Positions 41,038-49,697 of a stretch of DNA of 64,000 nucleotides are shown piece after piece. The stretch is from Vibrio sinaloensis (GTDB lineage Bacteria; Pseudomonadota; Gammaproteobacteria; Enterobacterales; Vibrionaceae), in the NCBI RefSeq assembly GCF_023195835.1, contig NZ_CP096199.1:558001-622000 (forward strand), in the 5' to 3' direction. Both the position numbers and the translations under genes were made by a program. Each line of letters opens with the position of its first letter. Position 1 is the first letter of the stretch. The notes beneath the pieces are model-generated. The model made no database searches. It had not been told where the DNA came from and saw nothing but the letters and a program-made list of their open reading frames with translations.

Positions 41038-41928
41038 ATGACAATGATAAAAAGCAACTTCGGAACTAAGTTAATTGGGGCTCACGTATCCGCTGCCGGT
41101 GGCGTTGATCAAGCGCCATTGAGAGCTCGCGAGATCGGCGCTAACGCGTTTGCGCTATTCACCAAGAATCAACGTCAGTGGGTGGCTAAACCGCTCGAAG
41201 AGAAAACGATCTCCGCCTTTAAAGCTAACTGCAAAATGCTGGGCTTCACACCAGAGCAGATTCTGCCCCATGACTCCTACCTAATTAACTTAGGCGCGCC
41301 TGAAGAGGAGAAGCTCGAAAAATCGCGCGCAGCGTTTATTGATGAAATGGAGCGGTGTCACCAACTCGGCTTAACACTACTCAATTTTCATCCTGGGAGT
41401 CATTTAAAGAAGATTTCTGAGAAAGCGTGTCTGGCCAGAATCGCTGAGTCTATTAATCTCGCACATCAGGCAGTTCCTGAGGTGATCGCAGTCATAGAGA
41501 ACACGGCAGGGCAAGGGACTAATTTAGGCTGGCGCTTCGAACACCTTGCTGAAATCATTGAGCAGGTCGAAGACAAGTCGAGAGTTGGGGTTTGCCTCGA
41601 CACTTGCCATACCTTTGCTGCTGGCTATGACTTGCGCAGTGCAGCGGCCTGTGAAGCCACCTTTGCCGAGTTCGAGCAGGTCGTTGGTATGCGCTATTTA
41701 AAGGCAATGCACATAAATGATTCAAAAATTGCTTTAGGCGGCAAAGTAGATAGGCATCACTCGTTGGGGCAAGGAGAGATCGGCTGGGCCTGTTTTGAGT
41801 ACATCGCAAAGGATGCAAGGTTTGACGATATCCCTCTGATTTTAGAGACAATTGATCCGGAAATTTGGTCGCAAGAAATCGAACAGCTTAGAGCGTTTCA
41901 CCATCAAGCCCGCTTAGAAACGGTATAG
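41038..41928 (+). CDS. nfo: Endonuclease IV (AP endonuclease)
   Basis: This 296-residue TIM-barrel enzyme has three zinc ions and cuts at abasic sites in base-excision repair. Signatures are [48 protein letters not shown] and MHINDSK. The ATG at 41038 or a second ATG two codons later are both plausible starts, and the extra N-terminal residues are not conserved. ung, another base-excision enzyme, lies shortly downstream. Confidence 0.96.
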   Translation: MTMIKSNFGTKLIGAHVSAAGGVDQAPLRAREIGANAFALFTKNQRQWVAKPLEEKTISAFKANCKMLGFTPEQILPHDSYLINLGAPEEEKLEKSRAAFIDEMERCHQLGLTLLNFHPGSHLKKISEKACLARIAESINLAHQAVPEVIAVIENTAGQGTNLGWRFEHLAEIIEQVEDKSRVGVCLDTCHTFAAGYDLRSAAACEATFAEFEQVVGMRYLKAMHINDSKIALGGKVDRHHSLGQGEIGWACFEYIAKDARFDDIPLILETIDPEIWSQEIEQLRAFHHQARLETV

Positions 41929-41991
41929 AAAGAGAAATTGGCATTAATCTTTCATAGCTATTGATGTGTTCAATGCTATGAGGGCGTGATT

Positions 41992-42096
41992 ATGCCTTAC
42001 TCTTTCTCTTATGCTGCCGCTCGTCCGGTGCGTTTTCCAACACCAAACCGCCACATTACCGGTCAAGGTCATCACCGTACACCACAGAAGCACTAA
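41992..42096 (+). CDS. Candidate small basic protein (34 aa)
   Basis: An ATG frame of 34 codons begins MPYSFSYAAARPVRFPTPNR and ends with a His- and Arg-rich tail (HITGQGHHRTPQKH). GAGGG at 41980-41984 is placed as a ribosome-binding site. Codon use resembles the surrounding genes, including several CGT and ACC. It lies between nfo and ung with no other gene. I do not recognise a family. The composition, a free-standing ribosome-binding site and a clean stop make it more likely than chance, but homologues would be needed. Confidence 0.45.
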   Translation: MPYSFSYAAARPVRFPTPNRHITGQGHHRTPQKH

Positions 42097-42164
42097 TCTT
42101 CTCTTTGTTCCTTCTGCTTATTTTGCGACAATTGCGCCGTATAGATAAGTAGAAGGAATCGGTG

Positions 42165-42845
42165 ATGCGATCTCAACTGACTTGGCATGACGTCATTGGC
42201 GCTGAAAAACAGCAGCACTATTTTCAGCAAACGCTGGCATTTGTAGAAGGCGAGCGTGCTTCAGGTAAGGTTGTATTTCCGCCAGCCGAAGACGTGTTCA
42301 ATGCGTTTAAAACCACCGAGTTTAGCGACGTTAAAGTGGTGATTCTTGGCCAAGATCCTTACCATGGCCAAGGCCAAGCACACGGTCTCTGCTTCTCTGT
42401 GTTGCCCGGTATCAAAACGCCGCCGTCACTGGTCAATATCTATAAAGAGTTAGCACAAGATATTGCCGGTTTTGAAATCCCTCAGCATGGCTATTTGCAG
42501 AGCTGGGCCGAGCAGGGCGTGTTACTGCTCAATACGGTATTGACGGTAGAGCAAGGTAAAGCACATTCTCACGCAAAAGCGGGGTGGGAAACGTTTACTG
42601 ATAAGGTGATTGAAGCGCTTAATGTGCACCAGAACGGAGTAGTGTTTCTGCTCTGGGGCGCGCACGCTCAGAAGAAGGGACGCTTTATCGACCGAAGCAA
42701 GCATCACGTATTAACGGGTCCTCACCCTTCACCACTTTCGGCGCACCGCGGTTTCTTTGGCTGTGGCCACTTCTCTGAGACTAATCGATATTTAGTTGAA
42801 CAGCAGAAAACCCCGATTGAGTGGCAACTGCCTGTCACTTTGTAA
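42165..42845 (+). CDS. ung: Uracil-DNA glycosylase
   Basis: This 226-residue enzyme removes uracil from DNA. The family 1 motifs are intact: the water-activating loop [18 protein letters not shown], the Pro-rich [12 protein letters not shown], and the minor-groove intercalation loop [13 protein letters not shown]. The ATG at 42165 follows AGAAGGAA with good spacing. A GTG one codon upstream is the alternative. Confidence 0.97.
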   Translation: MRSQLTWHDVIGAEKQQHYFQQTLAFVEGERASGKVVFPPAEDVFNAFKTTEFSDVKVVILGQDPYHGQGQAHGLCFSVLPGIKTPPSLVNIYKELAQDIAGFEIPQHGYLQSWAEQGVLLLNTVLTVEQGKAHSHAKAGWETFTDKVIEALNVHQNGVVFLLWGAHAQKKGRFIDRSKHHVLTGPHPSPLSAHRGFFGCGHFSETNRYLVEQQKTPIEWQLPVTL

Positions 42846-42944
42846 CAGCATAAATCGCGATTTGTCTGTTTTTCGAACAAGGTCAAAGCGCAACATGGCG
42901 TTCTCTTATACACTGATAAAAAATGGGTGTTAAGGAGAAGCACT

Positions 42945-43496
42945 ATGATGATTGAACGGATCCACCGCGAGCATGGATATATGGTGCGTTTACTCGCGCT
43001 GCTGCGACATAAGCTCAACCTGTTAAAAAGCGAGCGTCCAGTCAACTACGGCGTTTTGCGTGAACTGGTTGACTATTTAGCTAACCATGCAGAAAAAGTT
43101 CACCACCCTAAAGAAGATATTCTCTATCACTACTACCTTGAGCATTACGGTCATAATCAGCAAATTGACAATCTTGAATTAGAGCACAAGACACTATCTG
43201 AAAAGAGCCACGCTTTTCTAGATATGGTTGAGATGGTGCTGCAAGATGCGGTGATTCCTCAAGATATTTTTATCGAACACCTGCAGGCTTTTCTGGATGC
43301 ACAGAAGAAACATTTGGAAATAGAAGAGCGCAATGTGTTCCCACACTTGATCGAAAAATTCACCGTTAAAGATTGGCAAGCGGTCGAAGAGCAATGGAGT
43401 GTCTGCGAAGATGACCCTGTATTCGGAGCGACGATCGCTGAGCAGTACCAACAACTCGCAGATCGAGTGCATCAAACCGAACACGAATGCAGTTAG
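42945..43496 (+). CDS. Hemerythrin HHE-domain protein
   Basis: From the ATG at 42945, after AAGGAGAAG, the protein is 183 residues. It is a four-helix hemerythrin-like domain with likely di-iron ligands in HREHGYM, HAEKVHHPKEDILY, LELEHKTL, and HLEIEERNVFP. Such proteins sense or store oxygen, NO or iron, or protect iron-sulfur proteins. The role here is unknown. The gene is monocistronic and ends at a bidirectional terminator shared with the DUF3545 gene. Confidence 0.9.
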   Translation: MMIERIHREHGYMVRLLALLRHKLNLLKSERPVNYGVLRELVDYLANHAEKVHHPKEDILYHYYLEHYGHNQQIDNLELEHKTLSEKSHAFLDMVEMVLQDAVIPQDIFIEHLQAFLDAQKKHLEIEERNVFPHLIEKFTVKDWQAVEEQWSVCEDDPVFGATIAEQYQQLADRVHQTEHECS

Positions 43497-43511
43497 CTTT
43501 GTGCTGACAAC

Positions 43512-43540
43512 AAAAAAGAGGCAATGAAGCCTCTTTTTTT
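43512..43540. terminator. Bidirectional terminator
   Basis: AAAAAAGAGGC/GCCTCTTTTTTT with a six-base loop lies between the convergent hemerythrin and DUF3545 genes. Confidence 0.9.
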
Positions 43541-43721
43541 AATACTCTACTTTGTCTAAATCATTAAAGCCGATATCCATGTCCATCAGCTCTTTTTGCA
43601 GACGCTGCCGGTCCTTTATTGCTTCTATTTCACGCCACTTTCGTTTAACGGGTTTTGAGCGACTTCCTCTTCCTTTAGGAAAGTCCTGTTCAAAAATTTC
43701 TTCAAAGTTTAAGCCTTCCAT
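43539..43721 (-). CDS. DUF3545 family small protein
   Basis: From the ATG at 43721 the protein is 60 residues (MEGLNFEEIFEQDFPKGRGS...). A basic centre (SKPVKRKWREIEAIKDRQRLQ) is followed by an acidic helix. A purine-rich GAGG precedes the start. An upstream in-frame ATG at 43775 would add 18 residues without a ribosome-binding site. It resembles the short Vibrio and Shewanella proteins grouped as DUF3545, whose function is unknown. The charged helical composition suggests a nucleic-acid or protein-binding role, which is only inference. Confidence 0.7.
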   Translation of the reverse strand: MEGLNFEEIFEQDFPKGRGSRSKPVKRKWREIEAIKDRQRLQKELMDMDIGFNDLDKVEY

Positions 43722-43929
43722 AAGCGACCTCTTTATGATTTTTATACCTCTCACAAGGCATTTTTTAAATACCATAGATAGAAGAAAAGTAACCTTGATT
43801 CGTTTCTCATTTGTTACGTTTCAATGAAGTTTTTACTCAGAGTGTGCGAGAGGTTCACAAAACTTCGCCCTTGGTTAGGTTGTTTTTTGCTCGATTGATT
43901 CGCTGGGAATCACGAAATCTGTCAACAGC

Positions 43930-44064
43930 AATTGTTAAAAGGCTGTGAGCCTAGGCGGTCAGTCAGTCATTTTGCGATGCTATCTTGAATGTCGTCACGC
44001 CACGAAACATGCCGACATTTACCGTACGGTGAATTGCCTTTAGCTTTAAGGTATCTGGCTAAAG
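43930..44064 (+). other. Cluster of hairpins upstream of alsT, possible structured RNA
   Basis: Within 135 bases there are consecutive inverted repeats. AGGCT-gtg-AGCCT lies at 43940-43952. AATGTCG/CGACATT lies at 43988-43994 and 44013-44019. The palindrome ACCGTACGGT lies at 44021-44030. CTTTAGC/GCTAAAG lies at 44038-44044 and 44058-44064. They sit in the 693-base gap before alsT and are followed by a T/G-rich stretch (44070-44165). The conserved core of the glycine riboswitch, known upstream of a related Vibrio symporter, is not present. No known RNA family is recognised. Confidence 0.4.
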
Positions 44065-44414
44065 TATAACAACCTGAAACATTCTGTTTTGTTTGACGTC
44101 AAATGTTGCAGTTATATTGTTGGTCTGTTTTGTTTTTGTTGGTTTTGTGTGCTGTTTTGTGTTAATTTAAGGTGATGATTCAGTGAAAAATAACAATAAT
44201 AAGCAGTGTTGTGCATATTGATTTTTGTTCTTCTTAGCTGCATTATCCGCCCGTCAAAAAACGCTGACACGTTAAATGGAAGCACGAAGCGCACTTTACA
44301 GGTCTAAACTGCAATTACGACAAAACCAACATTACACCAATAATTGACACTTGTTGGGCAGTTAGATAGATGGCTGGGAAGCAAAGGTCAGCGAACACTC
44401 ACTATGAGGAAGCT

Positions 44415-45845
44415 ATGACAGATTTAATTAACTTAATGAATGACCTACTTTGGGGGTCGATTCTTGTTTATCTACTAGTCGGTGTTGGGATCTACTTTAC
44501 AGTCCGTTTGGGCTTTATCCAATTCCGTCACTTTGGCCATATGTTCTCCGTATTAAAGAACAGCCGTAAATCAGACAATGCCGGTATCTCTTCTTTCCAA
44601 GCACTTTGTACCAGCCTGGCTGCTCGTGTCGGTACAGGTAACATGGCTGGTGTGGCTGTGGCTCTGACTGCTGGTGGCCCTGGTGCTATCTTTTGGATGT
44701 GGCTAATCGCGATGTTGGGTATGGCCACATCGTTCGCAGAAAGTACACTGGCTCAGCTGTACAAGACCAAAGATGATGATGGTAACTATCGCGGTGGTCC
44801 TGCTTATTACATGGAAAAAGGTCTTGGTATGCGTTGGATGGGGGTACTGTTCTCAGTATTCTTGATCATTGCATTCGGGCTGGTTTTCAATGCGGTACAG
44901 GCAAACTCAATTGCAAACGCGATGAACAATGCATTTGGTTGGGATTCAACCTACGTTGGCATTGCGGTGGTACTGCTCTCTTCCGTAGTTATTTTCGGCG
45001 GTATTAAGCGAATTGCGAAGGTGGCTGAACTTATTGTTCCAATCATGGCGCTTGCATACTTACTGCTCGCTTTCTTTGTCATGTTCTCAAACCTTGAGAA
45101 ACTGCCAGCGATATTGACTCTGATCTTCAAGAGCGCCTTCGGTTTGCAAGAGGCGGCAGCGGGTGGTTTGGGCTACGCTATTGCTCAAGCGATGATCAAT
45201 GGTATCAAGCGTGGTTTGTTCTCGAACGAAGCCGGTATGGGTTCTGCGCCTAATGCCGCGGCGTCAGCAACACCTTATCCACCACACCCAGCATCACAAG
45301 GTTATGTGCAAATGCTTGGTGTGTTTATGGATACTATTGTGATCTGTTCGGCTACGGTGGCGATTATCCTGATGTCGGGTGAATACGTGCCTCACGGTGA
45401 AATTACCGGTATCGAACTGACTCAGTCTGCGTTGAGCTCTCAAGTCGGTGATTGGGGTGGCATCTTTGTCGCGGTGGCGATCTTCTTCTTCGCTTTCACC
45501 TCAATTATTGCTAACTACTCGTACGCTGAAACCAACCTTATCTTCCTTGAGCACAATCACAAGGCAGGTCTTGGCTTGTTCCGTATTATCGTACTGGGTA
45601 TGGTGATGTTTGGCGCGGTTGCCTCGTTACCGGTTGTCTGGGCTTTGGCTGACGTCTCAATGGGTTTAATGGCACTGGTCAACTTGGTGGCGATTCTGCT
45701 GTTGTCTGGTATTGTGATTAAACTGGCGAAAGACTATAACCACCAGCTTGATCAAGGCAAGGTACCCACCTTCGATGCCAATGACTTCCCTGAGCTAAAA
45801 TCACAGCTAGAAGATGGCATCTGGGATCAAAGCGACAAAAACTGA
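44415..45845 (+). CDS. alsT: Sodium:alanine symporter family protein AlsT/AgcS
   Basis: From the ATG at 44415, after GAGGA, the protein is 476 residues with about eleven membrane segments. The family signature appears in GTGNMAGVAVALTAGGPGAIFWMW and NEAGMGSAPNAAASA. It imports alanine or glycine with sodium. An upstream ATG at 44370 keeps the frame open but lacks a ribosome-binding site and adds a hydrophilic tail unlike the family. The long structured leader region suggests post-transcriptional or multi-factor control. A strong terminator follows. Confidence 0.93.
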   Translation: MTDLINLMNDLLWGSILVYLLVGVGIYFTVRLGFIQFRHFGHMFSVLKNSRKSDNAGISSFQALCTSLAARVGTGNMAGVAVALTAGGPGAIFWMWLIAMLGMATSFAESTLAQLYKTKDDDGNYRGGPAYYMEKGLGMRWMGVLFSVFLIIAFGLVFNAVQANSIANAMNNAFGWDSTYVGIAVVLLSSVVIFGGIKRIAKVAELIVPIMALAYLLLAFFVMFSNLEKLPAILTLIFKSAFGLQEAAAGGLGYAIAQAMINGIKRGLFSNEAGMGSAPNAAASATPYPPHPASQGYVQMLGVFMDTIVICSATVAIILMSGEYVPHGEITGIELTQSALSSQVGDWGGIFVAVAIFFFAFTSIIANYSYAETNLIFLEHNHKAGLGLFRIIVLGMVMFGAVASLPVVWALADVSMGLMALVNLVAILLLSGIVIKLAKDYNHQLDQGKVPTFDANDFPELKSQLEDGIWDQSDKN

Positions 45846-45870
45846 TTGTTATTCGCTATCGCAATGATTC

Positions 45871-45903
45871 AAAAAGCCGTGCAGACATTGCACGGCTTTT
45901 TTT
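45871..45903 (+). terminator. alsT terminator
   Basis: AAAAAGCCGTGCA/TGCACGGCTTTTTTT with a five-base loop follows alsT directly. Confidence 0.93.
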
Positions 45904-45942
45904 GTAACCTATAAATATAAATCCAATAGATAGAGTAAAGTC

Positions 45943-46716
45943 ATGTTAGTTGTCGTATCCCCAGCGAAAACCTTAGATTATGAATCACCACTGGCGACCG
46001 AGAAGCATACTCAGCCTGAGCTGATAGAGTACTCGAAACAGTTGATCGATGTCTGTCGTAAGCTGACCCCAGCGGACGTGGCCAGCTTGATGAAAGTGAG
46101 TGATAAGATTGCCGACCTTAATGTCGGACGTTTTCAAGAGTGGAGCGAAGAGTTCACCACAGAAAATGCCCGCCAAGCGATCCTAGCGTTCAAAGGCGAT
46201 GTCTATACTGGTCTTGATGCACAGTCACTCAGTGACGCCGATTTCGACTATGCCCAAGACCATTTACGCATGCTTTCTGGCCTATACGGACTGCTGAAAC
46301 CCCTCGACCTGATGCAACCTTATCGCCTGGAAATGGGGACCAAGTTAGCTAATGACAAAGGATCAAACTTGTACCAGTTTTGGGGCAATGTCATCACTGA
46401 TAAGTTGAATGAAGCGATCGCAGCGCAAGGCGATAATGTGCTGATTAATCTGGCATCGAATGAGTATTTCAAAGCGGTAAAACCTAAAGCGCTCGATGCT
46501 CAAGTGATCACGCCGGTATTCAAAGATTGTAAGAATGGCCAATACAAGGTGATTAGCTTCTATGCCAAGAAAGCTCGAGGCATGATGGCGCGTTACATTA
46601 TCGAAAACCGGATTGAAAGCGTGGCAGACTTAACCAAGTTTGATATCGCCGGTTACTACTTTGTTGAGCAAGAATCGACGCCTACAGAGTTGGTGTTCAA
46701 ACGAGAAGAGCAATAA
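45943..46716 (+). CDS. yaaA: Peroxide stress protein YaaA (DUF328)
   Basis: This 257-residue protein begins [20 protein letters not shown] and contains [33 protein letters not shown], and [15 protein letters not shown], all signatures of the YaaA family. In E. coli YaaA is induced by OxyR and lowers free iron during peroxide stress. A small gene follows 19 bases downstream. Confidence 0.95.
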   Translation: MLVVVSPAKTLDYESPLATEKHTQPELIEYSKQLIDVCRKLTPADVASLMKVSDKIADLNVGRFQEWSEEFTTENARQAILAFKGDVYTGLDAQSLSDADFDYAQDHLRMLSGLYGLLKPLDLMQPYRLEMGTKLANDKGSNLYQFWGNVITDKLNEAIAAQGDNVLINLASNEYFKAVKPKALDAQVITPVFKDCKNGQYKVISFYAKKARGMMARYIIENRIESVADLTKFDIAGYYFVEQESTPTELVFKREEQ

Positions 46717-46735
46717 GGCTCTGATTGAGGAGATA

Positions 46736-46876
46736 ATGATGAAGTGGTTGAGACTGCTTATTGCTCGCTATGACGCTTGGTGTTTGTCATTGGGATTGAC
46801 GCCAGAGCACAAGCGCAGTTGTGTTCCCTATCGCTCAGATCATACTCCCTCTAGTGAAAAAAAGGCGCAAAAGTAA
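46736..46876 (+). CDS. Small protein of about 46 aa, DUF5363-like
   Basis: The frame begins MMKWLRLLIARYDAWCLSLG, with a strong GAGGAG site at 46727-46732, and continues with LTPEHKRSCVPYRSDH and a Lys-rich end. The WxxxLxARYDxWCxSLGLTPEHKRxCVPYR pattern recalls short proteins I have seen labelled DUF5363, function unknown. This is recalled, not checked. The stop overlaps the yjjV ATG by one base (TAATG), which argues for real translation and coupling. A 32-codon in-frame extension upstream overlaps yaaA and is less likely. Confidence 0.7.
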   Translation: MMKWLRLLIARYDAWCLSLGLTPEHKRSCVPYRSDHTPSSEKKAQK

Positions 46877-47649
46877 TGCGCCTTTTTGATACCCACTGCC
46901 ACCTCGATTTCGACTGTTTCTCTACCGAGTTCGAACAGCATCTTTATACTGCGCGGCAACAGGCCGTAGAGCGGATTGTATTGCCGGCTATCGGTCCGTC
47001 AAATTGGACCAAAATTACCACTCTTGCTCAGCAGCATTCTGGACTTTACTACGGCCTCGGCATGCACCCGCTGTTTTTAAATAACGCAAGTGAGCGCCAT
47101 TTTACCGAATTGCGTCTACTATTAGAACGGCAAGACGGTTTGTGTGTTGCAGTAGGGGAGTGTGGCTTGGACGCGGTGATAGAGGTGGACATGGATCTGC
47201 AAGAGCGAATATTCGTGCAACAAGTCGACATCGCCACCGAGTTTAAGCTGCCACTCATCTTACACAGTCGTAAAACCCATAATCGCTTGCTCCAACTTCT
47301 TAAGCAAAAGCAGTTCAAATATGGTGGCATATTGCATGGTTTTTCTGGAAGTTATCAGCAAGCCATGCAGTTTATCGAGTGCGGTTTTTATATTGGTGTT
47401 GGAGGTGTGATCACCTACCCAAGAGCCAATAAAACCCGTCAGGCTATTGCGCAGTTGCCTGTCGAACATCTCGTGCTGGAGACGGACGCTCCAGACATGC
47501 CATTAAATGGTCATCAGGGCAAGGCGAATCATCCCAAGATGATAGGTCAAATCTTGGCTTGCCTCGCAAGCTTGAAAGGATTACCAGAGCAAACGATTGC
47601 TGAAATCGTTTGGAAAAATAGCAATTTTGTCTTCAGCATTTGTGAATAA
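46876..47649 (+). CDS. yjjV: TatD-family metal-dependent hydrolase YjjV
   Basis: This 257-residue TIM-barrel protein has the TatD metal ligands: DTHCHLDF at the N-terminus, GECGLD, LHSRKTHNRLL, LHGFSGS, and ETDAPDMPLNG. Relatives are 3'-5' DNA exonucleases or deoxyribonucleases, and the substrate of YjjV itself is uncertain. It lies next to the nupC-deo region, as yjjV does in E. coli. It is translationally coupled to the small upstream gene. Confidence 0.88.
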   Translation: MRLFDTHCHLDFDCFSTEFEQHLYTARQQAVERIVLPAIGPSNWTKITTLAQQHSGLYYGLGMHPLFLNNASERHFTELRLLLERQDGLCVAVGECGLDAVIEVDMDLQERIFVQQVDIATEFKLPLILHSRKTHNRLLQLLKQKQFKYGGILHGFSGSYQQAMQFIECGFYIGVGGVITYPRANKTRQAIAQLPVEHLVLETDAPDMPLNGHQGKANHPKMIGQILACLASLKGLPEQTIAEIVWKNSNFVFSICE

Positions 47650-47693
47650 TTTCGAAATAAATTGTTCATCTGATGATTATAGGTGGCTGGAAT

Positions 47694-47788
47694 GGTGATC
47701 TTGTTCACGTAAATGGGTGAACACATGATGAATCTTATTAGAAACTGTGAGGACGGCATTACTTTATCAATGGACGGATGAGTATAAT
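47694..47788 (+). promoter_or_regulatory. nupC promoter with two CRP-type sites
   Basis: TATAAT at 47783-47788 sets a probable start near 47795. GGTGA-TCTTGT-TCACG (centre 47701.5) and TGTGA-GGACGG-CATTA (centre 47753.5) resemble CRP sites. They would be about 93 and 41 bases upstream of the start, the layout of the E. coli deoP2 promoter, where CytR binds between two CRP dimers. The second site has only one good half. This suggests CRP/CytR control of nucleoside uptake. Confidence 0.6.
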
Positions 47789-47853
47789 TGCGCCTGCTTT
47801 TGAGCTCCATTTTGTAACACGCCAACAAATAACATATAAGGAAGTCATAAACT

Positions 47854-49116
47854 ATGAGCCTGTTTATGAGCCTAGTCGGTATGGCAGTATTGCTAGGAAT
47901 TGCATTACTACTGTCTGATAACCGCAAAGCTATCAATCTAAGAACTGTGGGTGGCGCATTTGCTATCCAATTCATCATCGGTGGTTTCGTTCTGTACGTA
48001 CCATGGGGTCGTGACCTTCTAGCTGGTTTCTCAGCTGGTGTACAAAACGTTATCGACTACGGTAAAGACGGTACTGGTTTCCTATTCGGCAGCCTAGTTA
48101 ACTTCTCAGTTGACGGTATCGGTTTCATCTTTGCTTTCCAAGTACTACCAACGCTAATCTTCTTCTCTGCGCTAATTTCTGTACTTTACTACATCGGTGT
48201 GATGCAGTGGGTTATCAAGATTCTTGGTGGCGGTCTACAAAAAGCACTAGGTACTTCACGTGCCGAGTCAATGTCTGCAGCAGCTAACATCTTCGTAGGT
48301 CAAACAGAAGCACCTCTAGTGGTTCGTCCGTTTGTTCCTAAAATGACTCAATCTGAGCTATTTGCAGTAATGTGTGGTGGTCTAGCGTCTGTTGCTGGTG
48401 GTGTACTAGCCGGTTACGCTTCTATGGGTGTACCTCTAGAGTACCTTGTAGCTGCATCATTCATGGCAGCACCAGGTGGTCTACTGTTCGCTAAAATCAT
48501 CAAGCCTGAAACAGATACTCCAGAAGAAGATCTAGGTGCGGATATCGACGGCGGCGACGACAAGCCAGCTAACGTTATCGACGCAGCAGCAGGCGGTGCA
48601 TCAGTTGGTCTACAACTAGCACTAAACGTTGGTGCAATGCTACTTGCATTCATCGGTCTAATCGCTCTTATCAACGGTATCCTAGGTGGCGTTGGCGGTT
48701 GGTTCGGTATGCCAGAACTTACTCTAGAAATCATTCTTGGTTACGTATTTGCTCCTCTAGCATTCCTAATTGGTGTGCCATGGGAAGAAGCAACGCTAGC
48801 TGGCTCGTTCATCGGTCAGAAACTGGTTGTTAACGAATTCGTAGCTTACCTAAACTTCGTACCTTACGTTGGTGATGCAGCACAAGTTGTACCAGCAACA
48901 GGTGAAGTTATGTCTACTAAGACAGCAGCAATTATCTCGTTCGCTCTATGTGGTTTCGCAAACCTTTCTTCTATCGCGATTCTACTAGGTGGTCTAGGTG
49001 GTCTTGCGCCAAACCGTCGTCACGATATCGCTCGTATGGGTATCAAGGCGGTAGCAGCAGGTACGCTATCTAACCTAATGGCGGCGACAATCGCTGGCTT
49101 CTTCCTATCTTTCTAA
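47854..49116 (+). CDS. nupC: NupC-type concentrative nucleoside transporter
   Basis: This 420-residue CNT-family symporter has about eight to ten membrane segments. Family markers are FVGQTEAPLVVRPFVPKMTQSELFAVMCGG, GVPLEYLVAASFMAAPGG and the later FLIGVPWEEATLAGSFIGQKLVVNEF. It imports nucleosides with protons or sodium. The gene uses Leu CTA and other optimal codons to an extreme degree, indicating high expression. A terminator, a spacer with a small gene, and then deoC follow. Confidence 0.95.
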   Translation: MSLFMSLVGMAVLLGIALLLSDNRKAINLRTVGGAFAIQFIIGGFVLYVPWGRDLLAGFSAGVQNVIDYGKDGTGFLFGSLVNFSVDGIGFIFAFQVLPTLIFFSALISVLYYIGVMQWVIKILGGGLQKALGTSRAESMSAAANIFVGQTEAPLVVRPFVPKMTQSELFAVMCGGLASVAGGVLAGYASMGVPLEYLVAASFMAAPGGLLFAKIIKPETDTPEEDLGADIDGGDDKPANVIDAAAGGASVGLQLALNVGAMLLAFIGLIALINGILGGVGGWFGMPELTLEIILGYVFAPLAFLIGVPWEEATLAGSFIGQKLVVNEFVAYLNFVPYVGDAAQVVPATGEVMSTKTAAIISFALCGFANLSSIAILLGGLGGLAPNRRHDIARMGIKAVAAGTLSNLMAATIAGFFLSF

Positions 49117-49152
49117 TTGACTAAGCGAAAGATTATATAGACGCCGTTTTAT

Positions 49153-49192
49153 AAAGCCCCGTAGTCACACTTTGTGTGCTACGGGGCTTTTT
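49153..49192 (+). terminator. nupC terminator
   Basis: AAAGCCCCGTAG/CTACGGGGCTTTTT forms a long stem, extended by TCACAC/GTGTG(A) pairing in the loop. Confidence 0.92.
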
Positions 49193-49202
49193 CGTCGTGT
49201 TT

Positions 49203-49300
49203 TGCCCGCTAACTGGGTTAACTGCGAATACTCGCCCCAATCATTTAGCAACACTAAATTCATGGGGACTCATATTCTCGTTGCCTTGTTAGCGAACAAA
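49203..49300. repeat. ERIC-like element after nupC
   Basis: This imperfect palindrome of about 100 bases pairs TTTGCCCGCTAAC with GTTAGCGAACAAA at its ends and CCCCA with TGGGG around the centre. It resembles a divergent ERIC element. The following 220 bases (49301-49526) contain no gene that I can support. Confidence 0.55.
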
Positions 49301-49526
49301 TGACTAAGAAAGAGTCAAACATAGCCTGCTATGCACATCGCTTTGTTTGATGGGTCTGGACAGAGTTCGGACAACAAGATTCATAACGGATTGAACAGTT
49401 GAGTAAGCTGGGCAAACGTTAAGCAGAATCTTTTTTGAGATACAAACCGTTTGCGCTCTATGAGCTACTACAGTTCCGCGATAAATATCTATACTGTATA
49501 TAACTATAGAAAGTAGGGTAAAACTC

Positions 49527-49697
49527 ATGAATGAAGTTATCCTCGCAACCTTAGCGGGTTTTGTCGTTGGAGTCCTGTTTTCCGCTATCAAGTTACCCAT
49601 ACCAGCCCCTCCCGTGTTGTCTGGGATTATGGGCATAGTTGGTGTTTACTTAGGTGGCATAACTTATCAATGGATTATTGAAAAGTTTTTTAGCTAG
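49527..49697 (+). CDS. XapX-domain small membrane protein (56 aa)
   Basis: The 56-codon frame begins MNEVILATLAGFVVGVLFSA and continues with KLPIPAPPVLSGIMGIVGVYLGG and a short second hydrophobic segment. This is the XapX (DUF1427) pattern, two membrane helices joined by a Pro-rich PIPAPP loop. GTAGGGTAAAACTC precedes the ATG as a modest ribosome-binding site. The function of XapX proteins is unknown. The gene lies alone between nupC and deoC, followed by an attC-like palindrome, and may have been acquired. Confidence 0.8.
   Translation: MNEVILATLAGFVVGVLFSAIKLPIPAPPVLSGIMGIVGVYLGGITYQWIIEKFFS

Noticed and set aside
43860..44369. Glycine riboswitch upstream of alsT
   Set aside because: The expected conserved blocks around CCGAAG and CAGGTAAAAGGAC were not found, although such a switch is known before a Vibrio sodium/alanine symporter gene.
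44370..44414. Upstream ATG for alsT giving a 491-residue protein
   Set aside because: It lacks a ribosome-binding site and adds a hydrophilic tail, while the ATG at 44415 has GAGGA at proper distance and the normal family N-terminus.
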